From contig CADCTD010000076.1 of the NCBI GenBank assembly GCA_902805545.1, positions 1 to 63,641 on the forward strand: 63,641 nt of DNA. The letters are read 5' to 3'. This DNA is from an uncultured Craurococcus sp. (GTDB lineage: Bacteria > Pseudomonadota > Alphaproteobacteria > Acetobacterales > Acetobacteraceae). Positions within the stretch are counted from its first letter, which is position 1. Each line of letters starts with the position of its first letter. The notes beneath the pieces are model-generated. The model saw only the letters and a program-made list of their open reading frames with translations. It made no database searches and was not told the origin of the DNA. Positions 38,562 to 46,791 of the stretch are shown piece after piece. Both the position numbers and the translations under genes were made by a program.

Positions 38562-39269
38562 ATGGCCAAGAACGAGAGCTGGCGCCCCCGTAAGCCCCGC
38601 AAGCGCGGCTTCGACGACGATACACCCGACTTCCCGGGCGGCTGGGCCCCACCGCCGCCCAGCTTCTCCAGCGGTCCGCCCATGGCCCGCACCCCTTCCG
38701 TCTTCGCCTCCGGGCCGGAGCTGAAGGCTACCGTGAAGTGGTTCAACCCGGAGAAAGGCTTCGGCTTCGTCGAGCTTGGCGATGGCTCGGGCGATGCCTT
38801 CCTGCATGTCTCGGTGCTGCAGCGCGCCGGCACGGATGCGGTGAACCCGGGCGCCGGGCTCCGCGTCCGCGTCGGGCCGGGGCAGAAGGGCCAGCAGGTG
38901 ACCGAGGTGATCGAGATCACCAGTCCCGGCGAGGCCCAGGCGCCGCGCAGCGGCGGCGGCATGTCCGGCGGCTATGGCGCGGGCGGCGGTGGCGGCTTCG
39001 GCGGCCCGCGCCCTCCCCGCGCCCCGGGCGGCGGCGGTGGCTTCATGCCGCAGGGCGACGCGCAGGAGATGCGCGGCACGGTGAAATGGTACAGCCCGGA
39101 GAAGGGCTTCGGCTTCGTCTCCCCCGAGGGCGGCGGGCGCGATGTCTTCGTCCATGCCACGGCGCTGGAGCGCAGCGGCCTCACCCCGCTGGCCGAGGGC
39201 CAGGCGGTGGTGATGAAGGTCGTCCAGGGCAAGAAGGGCCCCGAGGCGGCGACGCTCACGCGCGACTAG
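38562..39269 (+). CDS. Two-domain cold-shock protein
   Basis: A 235-residue protein with two cold-shock domains. The first is about residues 49-105 (ATVKWFNPEKGFGFVELGDGSGDAFLHVS) and the second about 165-232 (GTVKWYSPEKGFGFVSPEGGGRDVFVHAT). Both carry RNP1 (KGFGFV) and RNP2-like (FLHV, VFVH) motifs for single-stranded nucleic acid binding. They are joined by a glycine-rich disordered linker (about 118-155), and a basic, disordered N-terminus precedes them. A leader of about 170 bases separates it from the preceding gene, leaving room for the structured leader common for cold-shock genes. Confidence 0.92.
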   Translation: MAKNESWRPRKPRKRGFDDDTPDFPGGWAPPPPSFSSGPPMARTPSVFASGPELKATVKWFNPEKGFGFVELGDGSGDAFLHVSVLQRAGTDAVNPGAGLRVRVGPGQKGQQVTEVIEITSPGEAQAPRSGGGMSGGYGAGGGGGFGGPRPPRAPGGGGGFMPQGDAQEMRGTVKWYSPEKGFGFVSPEGGGRDVFVHATALERSGLTPLAEGQAVVMKVVQGKKGPEAATLTRD

Positions 39270-39280
39270 GCGTGAATAGA

Positions 39281-39305
39281 CCCGGGCCGCAACGCGCGGC
39301 CCGGG
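39281..39305 (+). terminator. Terminator-like hairpin after the cold-shock gene
   Basis: CCCGGGCCGC (39281-39290) pairs perfectly with GCGGCCCGGG (39296-39305) around a five-base loop, eleven bases after the stop. The T-tract is weak (CCTTGCC). Confidence 0.65.
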
Positions 39306-39373
39306 CCTTGCCCACGACGATACATCGGCATATCACGGTCTCAGGGCGTTGAATCGCCGGGGAGGTCGTGCTT

Positions 39374-39820
39374 ATGCTGCTGCGGCGCGAAAGGGCGATG
39401 ACCGCCATCGCCATCATGCTGGATGTCGCCTTCCATGCAGGGCGCAGCGAGGCGGTGAGCGCGGCCGACATCGCCGAACGTCTGGGCCAGGCCCGGCGGG
39501 GCATCGAGCCCGTGCTGCAGTCCCTCTCGCGTGCCGGCCTGCTCGACAGCATCCGCGGGCCGAAGGGCGGCTACCGCCTCGGCCGGCCGCCGCGCGACCT
39601 GCGCCTGGCGGAGATCGTCTCCACGGCCCTCGACGAGGACGGCGCGCCGGAAGTGCCGCAGGGGCGGCTGCAGGCCGCCGTGGTGGCGCCGCTCTGGAGC
39701 GAGCTGGAGGGTCTCTGCCGCGACCACCTCACCAAGCTGACCGTCGCCGACCTCATCAAGCGCGCCGCCGCCGCCGGGGTGAAGCGGCCGGTGGTGGAGC
39801 CGCTGAACTTCGTCATCTGA
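39374..39820 (+). CDS. Rrf2-family transcriptional regulator without iron-sulfur cysteines
   Basis: A 148-residue protein with the Rrf2 winged-helix layout: MTAIAIMLDVAFHAG, then ADIAERLGQARRGIEPVLQSLSRAGLLDSIRGPKGGYRLGR, where the GPKGGY wing is diagnostic. The three-cysteine cluster of IscR/NsrR is absent, so it is probably not an iron-sulfur sensor. The ATG at 39374 has GGGGAGG eight bases upstream. It overlaps the convergent oxidoreductase gene by eight bases. Its target is unknown. Confidence 0.85.
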   Translation: MLLRRERAMTAIAIMLDVAFHAGRSEAVSAADIAERLGQARRGIEPVLQSLSRAGLLDSIRGPKGGYRLGRPPRDLRLAEIVSTALDEDGAPEVPQGRLQAAVVAPLWSELEGLCRDHLTKLTVADLIKRAAAAGVKRPVVEPLNFVI

Positions 39821-42122
39821 CCCGGGCACGGGCCGCCTGCCAGACCTTCTCCGCCGTCAGCGGCATGTCGAGATGGGTGACGCCGAGCGGCGCGAGCGCA
39901 TCCAGCACCGCCGCCACCACGGTCTGCGGCGCGCCGATCGCCCCCGCCTGGCCGGAGCCCTTCACCCCGAGCGGGTTGGAGAGGGTCGGCAACTCGCCGA
40001 AGGCGACCTCGAGCGGCGGCAGGTCCGCCGCACGGGGAATGCAGTAGTCCATGAAGGAGGCGGAGAGCAGCTGGCCGGAGCCTGGCTCATAGGCCACCTC
40101 CTCCAGCAATGCCTGGCCGATGCCCTGGGCGAGGCCGCCCTGGACCTGCCCCGCCGTCAGGAGCGGGTTGATGAGGCGGCCATAGTCGTCGACAGCCTGG
40201 TAGCGCAGCAGCGTCACCTGCCCGGTCTCCGGATCGACCTCCACCTCGGCGCAATGGGCGCCGGAGGGGAAGGTGACGAGCTCCGAGAGGTTCATCGCCT
40301 CGGCGTCCAGCCCGGGCGGGGTGCCCTCGGGCAGGCTGGCCGGGTCGCGCGCCGCCTCGGCGACGGCCGTGAGCGTCACGCTCCGCTCCGTTCCCCGGAC
40401 CAGGAACCGGCCGCCCGCATAGTCCAACGCCTCGGGCGCCGCCTGGAGCAGATGCGCGGCGATGGGCCGGGCCTTCTCCAGCACCGCCTCCATCGCCATC
40501 ACCAGCGCCGTGCCGCCGACATGCAGCGACCGCGCCCCGCCATGCCCGTTGCCGAAGGCCACCACGGCGGTATCCGCCTGCACCAGCCGGAAGCGCTCCT
40601 CCGGCAGGCCGAGATGGCCAGAGGCGAATTGCGGGAAGCTGGTCTCGTGCCCCTGGCCGTTCGACTGGGTGCCGAGGCAGAGCTCCACCATCCCATCGGC
40701 GGCGAAGCGCACTGCCGCCCATTCCTGCGGGGCGCCGCGCGACGTCTCGAGGAAGCAGGCGATGCCGAGGCCGCGCAGCCGGCCGCGCGCCGCACTTTCC
40801 GCCCGCCGCGCCGTGAAGCCCGGCCGGTCGGCCAGCGCCTCCAGCTCCGCCAGGTTGTCGGCGAAGCGGCCGGTATCCATCAGCATCCCGAGCGCGCTGC
40901 GGTGCGGGAAGGCGGTGACGAGGTTCCGTCGGCGCAGCTCGACCGGGTCGAGGCCGAGCTGCCGGGCCGCGGCCTCCACCAGCCGCTCGGTCAGGTAGTT
41001 GGCTTCCGGCTTGCCGGCGCCGCGATAGGCATCGACCGGCGTGCTGTTGGTGAAGGCGCCCGTCACCTCGAGCCGGATGGCCGGGATGGCATAGACGCCG
41101 CCGATCGCCGTCGAGACGGAGTTGGTCGGGCAGGCCGGGCCGTGGGAGGAGCAGTAGGCGCCCATATCGGCGGCGAGGTCGGCATGCAGGGCCAGGAACC
41201 GCCCCTGGGCGTCGAGGGCGAGGCGCGCACGGCCGCGCAGGTCCCGCGCATGGACGGCGCCCTGGAACTCCTCCGTGTAGTCCGCCGTCCAGCTGACCGG
41301 CTGGCCGAGGCGCCGCGCCGCCAGCAGCAGGCAGACATATTCGGGGAAGAGGAAGTTCTTCAGCCCGAAGCCGCCCCCGACATCGGGGCAATGCAGGCGG
41401 AAATCCTCCTCCGGCAGGCGGAAGACATCGCGGGCGAGCTGGCGGCGGATGCCGTGCACGCCCTGGCCGCTCAACATCAGGTCGAAGCGCGCCCCGTCCC
41501 AGCGGGCGACGGCGGCGCGCGGCTCGATCGGCGCGGCGTGGACGCGGTTGTTGACGAGGTCGAGCTCCACCACATGCGCCGCCACGGTGAAGGCGGCCTC
41601 CACCGCGGCCTTGTCGCCGCGCTCGAAGCGGAAGGCCTCGTTGCCCGGCGCCTCGGGCCAGATCTGCGGCGCACCGGGGGCGAGCGCCGCACGGCTCTCC
41701 ACCACGGCCGGCAGCGTCTCGTACTCCACGGCGATGGCCTCGGCGGCATCGCGCGCCTCGGCCGCCGTCTCGGCGACGACGAAGGCGACTGGCTCGCCCA
41801 CATGCCGCACCGCAGCGCCGGCCAGCGCATGGCGGGGCGGGATGATGATCGGCGCGACGGTCGCCACCACGGCCGGGCAGGGCAGGGGGCCGATGCCCTC
41901 CGCCGCGAGGTCGGCATGGGTGAGCACCAGGCGGACGCCCGGCATGGCCCTCGCCGCTGCGGCATCGAGGCCGAGGATGCGGGCATGCGCATGCGGCGAG
42001 CGCAGCACCACGCCGTGCAGCGCGCCGGGCACCGCGATGTCCGCGACATAGCGCCCCTCGCCGGTGAGGAAGCGCCGGTCCTCCCGCCGCCGGACGGAGC
42101 GGCTGGCCTCGCCCTCCGGCAT
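39813..42122 (-). CDS. Xanthine dehydrogenase-family molybdenum subunit
   Basis: A 769-residue large subunit of the molybdenum hydroxylase family (XDH/CoxL). The N-terminal Ald_Xan_dh a/b-hammerhead begins RREDRRFLTGEGRYVADI. The active-site regions include GGFGLKNFLFPEY, VDAYRGAGKPEANYL (form II-like) and GVKGSGQAGAIGAPQ with the catalytic Glu region near the end. Enzymes of this family also need FAD and iron-sulfur subunits, which are not adjacent here. Its ATG overlaps the stop of the upstream isomerase gene (ATGA), so the two form an operon. The substrate is unknown. Confidence 0.9.
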   Translation of the reverse strand: MPEGEASRSVRRREDRRFLTGEGRYVADIAVPGALHGVVLRSPHAHARILGLDAAAARAMPGVRLVLTHADLAAEGIGPLPCPAVVATVAPIIIPPRHALAGAAVRHVGEPVAFVVAETAAEARDAAEAIAVEYETLPAVVESRAALAPGAPQIWPEAPGNEAFRFERGDKAAVEAAFTVAAHVVELDLVNNRVHAAPIEPRAAVARWDGARFDLMLSGQGVHGIRRQLARDVFRLPEEDFRLHCPDVGGGFGLKNFLFPEYVCLLLAARRLGQPVSWTADYTEEFQGAVHARDLRGRARLALDAQGRFLALHADLAADMGAYCSSHGPACPTNSVSTAIGGVYAIPAIRLEVTGAFTNSTPVDAYRGAGKPEANYLTERLVEAAARQLGLDPVELRRRNLVTAFPHRSALGMLMDTGRFADNLAELEALADRPGFTARRAESAARGRLRGLGIACFLETSRGAPQEWAAVRFAADGMVELCLGTQSNGQGHETSFPQFASGHLGLPEERFRLVQADTAVVAFGNGHGGARSLHVGGTALVMAMEAVLEKARPIAAHLLQAAPEALDYAGGRFLVRGTERSVTLTAVAEAARDPASLPEGTPPGLDAEAMNLSELVTFPSGAHCAEVEVDPETGQVTLLRYQAVDDYGRLINPLLTAGQVQGGLAQGIGQALLEEVAYEPGSGQLLSASFMDYCIPRAADLPPLEVAFGELPTLSNPLGVKGSGQAGAIGAPQTVVAAVLDALAPLGVTHLDMPLTAEKVWQAARARVR

Positions 42123-42727
42123 CAGCCGCGCGCCAGCCGGCGGGCGACGAATTCCAGCCGGTCCTGGCCCCAGAAGATATCCTCGCCGATCACATAGGAG
42201 GGGGCGCCGAAGACGCCGCGTTCCAGTGCCCGCTCGCTGTCGGCGGCGCGCCTCTCCGCCCAGCGCGGCTCCTGCCCAAGGGCGAGCACCGCCTGGCCGT
42301 CGAGCCCCACCTCGTCGATCAGCCGCGCCAGCGTTGCGTCGTCGCCCGGGTCCAGCTCATCCTCCCAGCAGGCCTTCAGCACGCGATGGGCGAGGCGGAT
42401 GGCGGGTGCGTCGCCCATCGTCTCCCGCACCGCGATCACGCAGCAGGCGGCCGGCAGCTCCTTGGCGGGGAAGAATTTCGGCTTGATGTGGATCGGGATG
42501 CCGAGCGCCTCGCGCCAGCGTGCCAGCTCCTGCAGGCGGTAGGCCTGGCGCTGCGGGCTGCGCTTCGGCAGCGGCAGCCCGCCGGAGCCGGCGAAGATGG
42601 TGCCGAAATCGACCGGCCAGATGCGGAGGCTCGCCCCATGCTGCGCCGCCAGCGCCTCGATCCGCGCCGCGCCAAGATGGGTCCAGGGCGAGTTCAGCGA
42701 GGCGTAGTAGTCGATATGCAGGCTCAT
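42122..42727 (-). CDS. 2-hydroxychromene-2-carboxylate isomerase family (NahD-like, DsbA fold)
   Basis: A 201-residue thioredoxin-fold glutathione-dependent isomerase family member, with IDYYASLNSPWTHLG at the start, WPVDFGTIFAGSGGLPLPKRSPQRQAYR, and FGAPSYVIGEDIFWGQDRL near the end. NahD isomerises a chromene intermediate of naphthalene breakdown; related proteins act in other aromatic pathways. Coupling to a molybdenum hydroxylase suggests aromatic or heteroaromatic catabolism (inference). Confidence 0.88.
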   Translation of the reverse strand: MSLHIDYYASLNSPWTHLGAARIEALAAQHGASLRIWPVDFGTIFAGSGGLPLPKRSPQRQAYRLQELARWREALGIPIHIKPKFFPAKELPAACCVIAVRETMGDAPAIRLAHRVLKACWEDELDPGDDATLARLIDEVGLDGQAVLALGQEPRWAERRAADSERALERGVFGAPSYVIGEDIFWGQDRLEFVARRLARG

Positions 42728-42819
42728 GGCGGCGTCCCCCCGGCTGTGGGACAGTCTGCATGCTTGAGGCGGCCGCGGGAATACCGACGGCGGCCCTGGC
42801 TTGCGGAGGAAGGTCCAAG

Positions 42820-44061
42820 ATGAACGACGAGAAAGCGCCCCGGCCGGTGCTGCCGGCCGGACGCCGGGCGGTTATGCTGGCGGCGGCCATCTGGCCGGCG
42901 GGCCGCGCCCTGGCCCAGGCCTCCGACAATGTCGTCAGGCTCGGCGTGCTGGACGACATGTCCGGCCCCTTCGCCGACCAGCAGGGCATGGGCGACGTTG
43001 TCGCGGCCCGCATGGCGATCGAGGATTTCGGCGGCCAGGTGCTGGGCAGCCCGATCGAGTTGGTCTTCGGCGACCTGCAGAACCGGCCGGATGTCGGCAT
43101 GGGCATCGCCCGCCGCTGGTACGACCAGGAGCGGGTGGATGCGATCTTCGGCATCGGCAATTCCGCCGTGGCGCTGGCCGTGCAGCAGCTGACGCGGGAG
43201 AAGAACCGCATCAACATCTCCGTCGCCGCGGGCACGACCGAGCTGACGGGCCGCGGCTGCACGCCGAACGGGCTGCATTGGACCTATGACAACTACGCCC
43301 TCGCCCGCGGCACCGTCTCCGCCATGATCGGCGAGGGGCGGCGGCGCTGGTACTTCCTCACCTCGGACTACGCCTTCGGCCATTCGCTCGAGGCCAACGG
43401 GATCGAGGCGGTGCGTGCCCTCGGCGGCGAGGTGGTCGGCACGACGCGGGCGCCGCTCAACGAGACGGATTTCTCCACCCACCTGCTCCGCGCCGCGCAG
43501 TCCGGCGCCACCGTGCTGGGCCTGGCGGTGGCCGGGACGGACCTGATCAATGCGGTGAAGCAGATGGGCGAATTCGGCCTCATCCGGCGCGGCATCCAGC
43601 CCGCGGCGCTGCTCTGCCTGCTTACCAACGTCAAGGCGATCGGCCTCGAGACGGCCCAGGGGCTGGTCTTCACCGAGGCCTATTACTGGGACCGGGATGA
43701 CGGGACGCGCGCCTTCGCCAGCCGCTTCGCCCGCCTGCATGGCCGGCCGCCGACCATGTTCCAGGCCAGTATGTGGGGCGCGGTGACGCATTACCTGAAG
43801 GCGGTGAAGGCCGCCGGCACGGATGCCGCACCGGCCGTCATGGCGAGGATGCGCGAGATGCCCGTCGCGGATTTCATGACCAGGGGCGGCCGCATCCGCG
43901 AGGATGGCCGCGTCATCCGCGACATGCTGCTGATGCGCGCGAAGCGCCCCGCGGAGTCCCGGGGCGAATGGGATCTGCTCGAGGTGGTGAAGACCATCCC
44001 CGGCGACCAAGCCTTCCGTCCTGCGGAAGAGAGCGAGTGCCAGGCGCTGCGGCGGACCTGA
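42820..44061 (+). CDS. Branched-chain amino acid/urea-type ABC substrate-binding protein
   Basis: A 413-residue type-I periplasmic binding protein, with signal sequence RRAVMLAAAIWPAGRALAQA and then VVRLGVLDDMSGPFADQQGMGDVVAARMAIEDFGG, the family opening. Partner permeases are not in the window. The ATG has a GGAGGA upstream. It is divergent from the isomerase/XDH operon by 92 bases and may share its substrate. The gene is the last one before the mobile-element stump. Confidence 0.88.
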   Translation: MNDEKAPRPVLPAGRRAVMLAAAIWPAGRALAQASDNVVRLGVLDDMSGPFADQQGMGDVVAARMAIEDFGGQVLGSPIELVFGDLQNRPDVGMGIARRWYDQERVDAIFGIGNSAVALAVQQLTREKNRINISVAAGTTELTGRGCTPNGLHWTYDNYALARGTVSAMIGEGRRRWYFLTSDYAFGHSLEANGIEAVRALGGEVVGTTRAPLNETDFSTHLLRAAQSGATVLGLAVAGTDLINAVKQMGEFGLIRRGIQPAALLCLLTNVKAIGLETAQGLVFTEAYYWDRDDGTRAFASRFARLHGRPPTMFQASMWGAVTHYLKAVKAAGTDAAPAVMARMREMPVADFMTRGGRIREDGRVIRDMLLMRAKRPAESRGEWDLLEVVKTIPGDQAFRPAEESECQALRRT

Positions 44062-44118
44062 CGCCGCGCCCTGAGGCTGTCATGGAGCCGTGGCAGGGTA
44101 AGGATCAGGCTGCGGGGC

Positions 44119-44340
44119 ATGGATGCCCGCAGGCCCTGTCCGTCCGATGTCACCGAGGACGCATGGGCTCTGGTCGCGCCCTGCCTGACGCTGCTGCCTG
44201 AGGGTGCCGGGCAGCGTGAGCACGCGCTGCGTGAGGTGCTCAGCAGTCTGCGCTACGCGATCAAGTACGTGATCAGGACCGGGGCACCTTGGCGCTGGAT
44301 GCCGAATGGCCCCTCGCCCCGGGGTATCTATCGCGGTGTG
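44119..44340 (+). mobile_element. Truncated IS5-type transposase N-terminus
   Basis: About 70 codons of an IS5-like transposase remain: CPSDVTEDAWALVAPCLTLL, then REHALREVLSSLRYAIKYVIRTGAPWRWMPNG. The homology stops near 44335, inside the tail of the convergent quinone reductase gene, and the catalytic domain is absent. It marks the join between ordinary chromosome and the accessory region. Confidence 0.75.
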
Positions 44341-45332
44341 GGAAGCTTGACAGTCTGGCCCACTACATCGATCGCCAGCTTACCTCGAAGCCCACGGGAG
44401 CCCCCGCCTTCGAGCAATTCATGCGCTTCGCCGACACGAGCCAGAGGAAGCACCGCGCCGATGACAGGTCGGATCAGGCCGCGTTCGATAAGGTTTGTCA
44501 GCGCGTCGAGCTTGCCTCGGTTCTGACGGGTGAAGACGAAATGGTAGGCGGCGTTCTTTGCCCAGGCCTCGATCAGGTTCTGCGGCTGCGCGATGTCGAC
44601 GATGCTGACCACCCGTCCAGCATCTGCGAGGGCGAGCGCGCTTCTCGTCAGGGTGTCGCCGCCGATGGTGTCGAATACGACGTTGACCCCTCGCCCATGC
44701 GTCAGTTCCGCCACGGCTGAGACGTAGTCATCGGAGGTGTGGTCTATTACATCGTCCGCCCCGAGCGAACGTACGAACTCATGGTTGCTACGGCGCGCCG
44801 TCGTGATGACCCGCGCACCCATCGCCTTGGCAAGCTGGATCGCCACCGTACCCACACCGCCGGCACCACCATGGATCAGGATGGTCTCGTGAACGGCAAG
44901 CTGGGCGCGGGTCACCAAAGCTTCCCAGACCGTCCCCCCAACCAGCGTGAGGCTGGCGGCTTCCAAATGGTTGATATTGTGCGGCTTGCGGGCGACCATA
45001 CCGACATCGGCAACGTGCTGCTCCGCGTACGAGCCAGGTCCGCCGAAGATCTTGGGCGTGTAGTAAACCTCGTCGCCTATGTCGAACTCGCTTACATACG
45101 CCCCCTTCTCTTCCACGACGCCGGACACGTCGTGACCGATGATGGCGGGGAGCGGTACGTAGTCGGCGTAGTCGCCACGTCGGATCTGATAATCCAGGGG
45201 ATTGATGGCGGTGGCGTGGACGCGTACCCGGACCTGCCGAGGTCCGACGACCGGTACGCTAACATCGCGCATCTCGAAAGCGTCGAAGCCACCGAATTTG
45301 CTGAGGACGATCGCCTTCATGGTGCCGGTCAT
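44328..45332 (-). CDS. Zinc-independent quinone oxidoreductase (MDR family)
   Basis: A 334-residue medium-chain dehydrogenase/reductase, NADPH:quinone reductase-like. It has [31 protein letters not shown], the nucleotide-binding [23 protein letters not shown] and the NADP-type [10 protein letters not shown]. No structural-zinc cysteine cluster is visible. Its last codons (TVKLPTPR) run into the transposon stump, so the original C-terminus may be altered. It is divergent from an HxlR-type regulator, the standard arrangement for a stress- or quinone-induced pair. Confidence 0.88.
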   Translation of the reverse strand: MTGTMKAIVLSKFGGFDAFEMRDVSVPVVGPRQVRVRVHATAINPLDYQIRRGDYADYVPLPAIIGHDVSGVVEEKGAYVSEFDIGDEVYYTPKIFGGPGSYAEQHVADVGMVARKPHNINHLEAASLTLVGGTVWEALVTRAQLAVHETILIHGGAGGVGTVAIQLAKAMGARVITTARRSNHEFVRSLGADDVIDHTSDDYVSAVAELTHGRGVNVVFDTIGGDTLTRSALALADAGRVVSIVDIAQPQNLIEAWAKNAAYHFVFTRQNRGKLDALTNLIERGLIRPVIGAVLPLARVGEAHELLEGGGSRGLRGKLAIDVVGQTVKLPTPR

Positions 45333-45441
45333 GCTCTTGCCTTTTCTCAAACCCGACTGATGGTGAGAGCCCGCTTAACGGGTACACACTACCGCTGTAA
45401 TACGCACAAAATCTTCCCTAGGTGCATAGGATGATACTGAC

Positions 45442-45807
45442 ATGGTCAAGCGGCGCCATTCCAGTTTGGATTGCAATCCCGGTTGCGCAGTGGAGGCGGC
45501 AATCAGTCTGATCGACGGAAAATGGAAATGCGTTGCGCTTTGGTATCTCCAGGAAAGAGGTGAGGTCCGCTTTAATGAGTTGATGCGCCTGATGTCCGGG
45601 GTCACACAGAGGACGTTGACCAATCAGTTGCGCGAAATGGAAGCCGACGGGCTCATCAATCGCGTCGTCTACGCTCAGGTGCCGCCCAAGGTCGAATACA
45701 GCTTGTCTGATCGGGGCCGGACATTCGTACCGATCCTTCTATCCCTCTCAGCTTGGGGAGAAGCCAATATGGACCTGTTCCGGCAATCTGAGACAGCGGC
45801 TTCGTAA
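45442..45807 (+). CDS. HxlR-family transcriptional regulator
   Basis: A 121-residue winged-helix regulator. Conserved N-terminal cysteines (CNPGCAVEAAISLIDGKWKCVALWYL) could sense oxidants or electrophiles. FNELMRLMSGVTQRTLTNQLREMEADGLINRVVY is the recognition region. It most likely controls the divergent quinone reductase through the 109 bases between them. Confidence 0.9.
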   Translation: MVKRRHSSLDCNPGCAVEAAISLIDGKWKCVALWYLQERGEVRFNELMRLMSGVTQRTLTNQLREMEADGLINRVVYAQVPPKVEYSLSDRGRTFVPILLSLSAWGEANMDLFRQSETAAS

Positions 45808-46305
45808 CTCCTCGCCAAGCTGCAAGTCCGTGCGATGACATGGACCTCTTCCATACAGGAACCCGTCAGGGGCGCGATCGGGTCACCCGGCCTTTTTCAG
45901 CAGCCCTGGCTGTCTGTACCCGTGCGCTAGTGCCGTCTGCCATTTCGACCGTTAGGCGGTCGACGCACTGAATGACGTGCCTGCGCTATACCCAGGTATC
46001 GTGCGTTTCCAACAGGATAAGGCTTGAGGGTAAAATCGCCCTACATTCATGGTCCGGAGGGTCTCCAACATTTCGGAGAGAGAACCCGGCTCCGCCCCGC
46101 GACTGCATCATCAAGGGTGCCTTGGAAACCCAAGCCAAACCTGCGCCTCAGCGCGCTGGTTTACTCGAAGAGACAGGTTGTGCGGAAACCGACTGGAGCA
46201 GCGTCGGGGACTGGGGAACGAACTTCTCTGATGGGAGACCGATGGAATGTGTATGCTAAAAGCACCAAGCCTAGCGCATCGCCTTGATCCAGTTGTTACG
46301 GGCAG
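45808..46305. other. 498-bp stretch without a recognised gene
   Basis: Short open frames occur on the plus strand (for example 45972-46259) but have no family features, no ribosome site and a composition unlike the neighbours. An imperfect hairpin TCGACCG/CGGTCGA lies at 45945-45963. I see no RNA gene. Confidence 0.5.
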
Positions 46306-46791
46306 TCAGCTTGGCTGAGCGATGACCAGGATCTCCTCTTGCGTGGCTGTGCAGAAGGCGGATCGCAGCGCCGAGCCAAGCACCAAAACGATCAAGGTTG
46401 CGACCCCGAACGCAATCGGATTGCTAAGACCAAGTGCGCTCACTGCCCAGCCCGCTACGGCTGAGGCGGCTCCACGCGCGGTCAGACCCTCGACGGAATG
46501 CGCCTTCTCGTCGCGGCAAATCGCGTCCCGGATCTCAGTGAAAAAAAGCGTCGCGAAGCTGTACGCCCATTGCCGGCTGCGCATGGTGAAGCGGCCGTCC
46601 CGCAGGTCGAACAGCGCCGGGCCAGCGCCCTTTCGCAGAGCGTCTTCGACCTTCGGGTCCAGCTGCGATCCGGCGCCGCTGGCCGAGCGGAAATTGCCCT
46701 GTCCCACGGCCAAGAAGTCGTGCGGCTCGGCCCGACGCAACAGCTTTGTGGCTTCTTTGCGCAGTTCTTGGAAGTCGGTGGTGTCGCTCAT
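46306..46791 (-). CDS. Small membrane protein, third gene of the CHAT operon
   Basis: A 161-residue protein of no family I recognise. The first 95 residues are soluble (TDFQELRKEATKLLRRAEPHDFLAVGQGNF). A hydrophobic pair of segments follows at about 105-145 (AASAVAGWAVSALGL and IAFGVATLIVLVLGSALRS). Its ATG overlaps the stop of the 539-residue membrane protein gene (ATGA). Coupling to a CHAT protease suggests either a membrane effector or a protease substrate. Confidence 0.75.
   Translation of the reverse strand: MSDTTDFQELRKEATKLLRRAEPHDFLAVGQGNFRSASGAGSQLDPKVEDALRKGAGPALFDLRDGRFTMRSRQWAYSFATLFFTEIRDAICRDEKAHSVEGLTARGAASAVAGWAVSALGLSNPIAFGVATLIVLVLGSALRSAFCTATQEEILVIAQPS

Noticed and set aside
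45972-46259. 95-residue plus-strand open frame
   Set aside because: No ribosome site, no family features, lies in a decayed stretch.
46306-46791. Bacterial gasdermin as the partner of the CHAT protease
   Set aside because: The protein is only 161 residues, with two hydrophobic segments near the C-terminus; the gasdermin N-terminal pattern is not visible.
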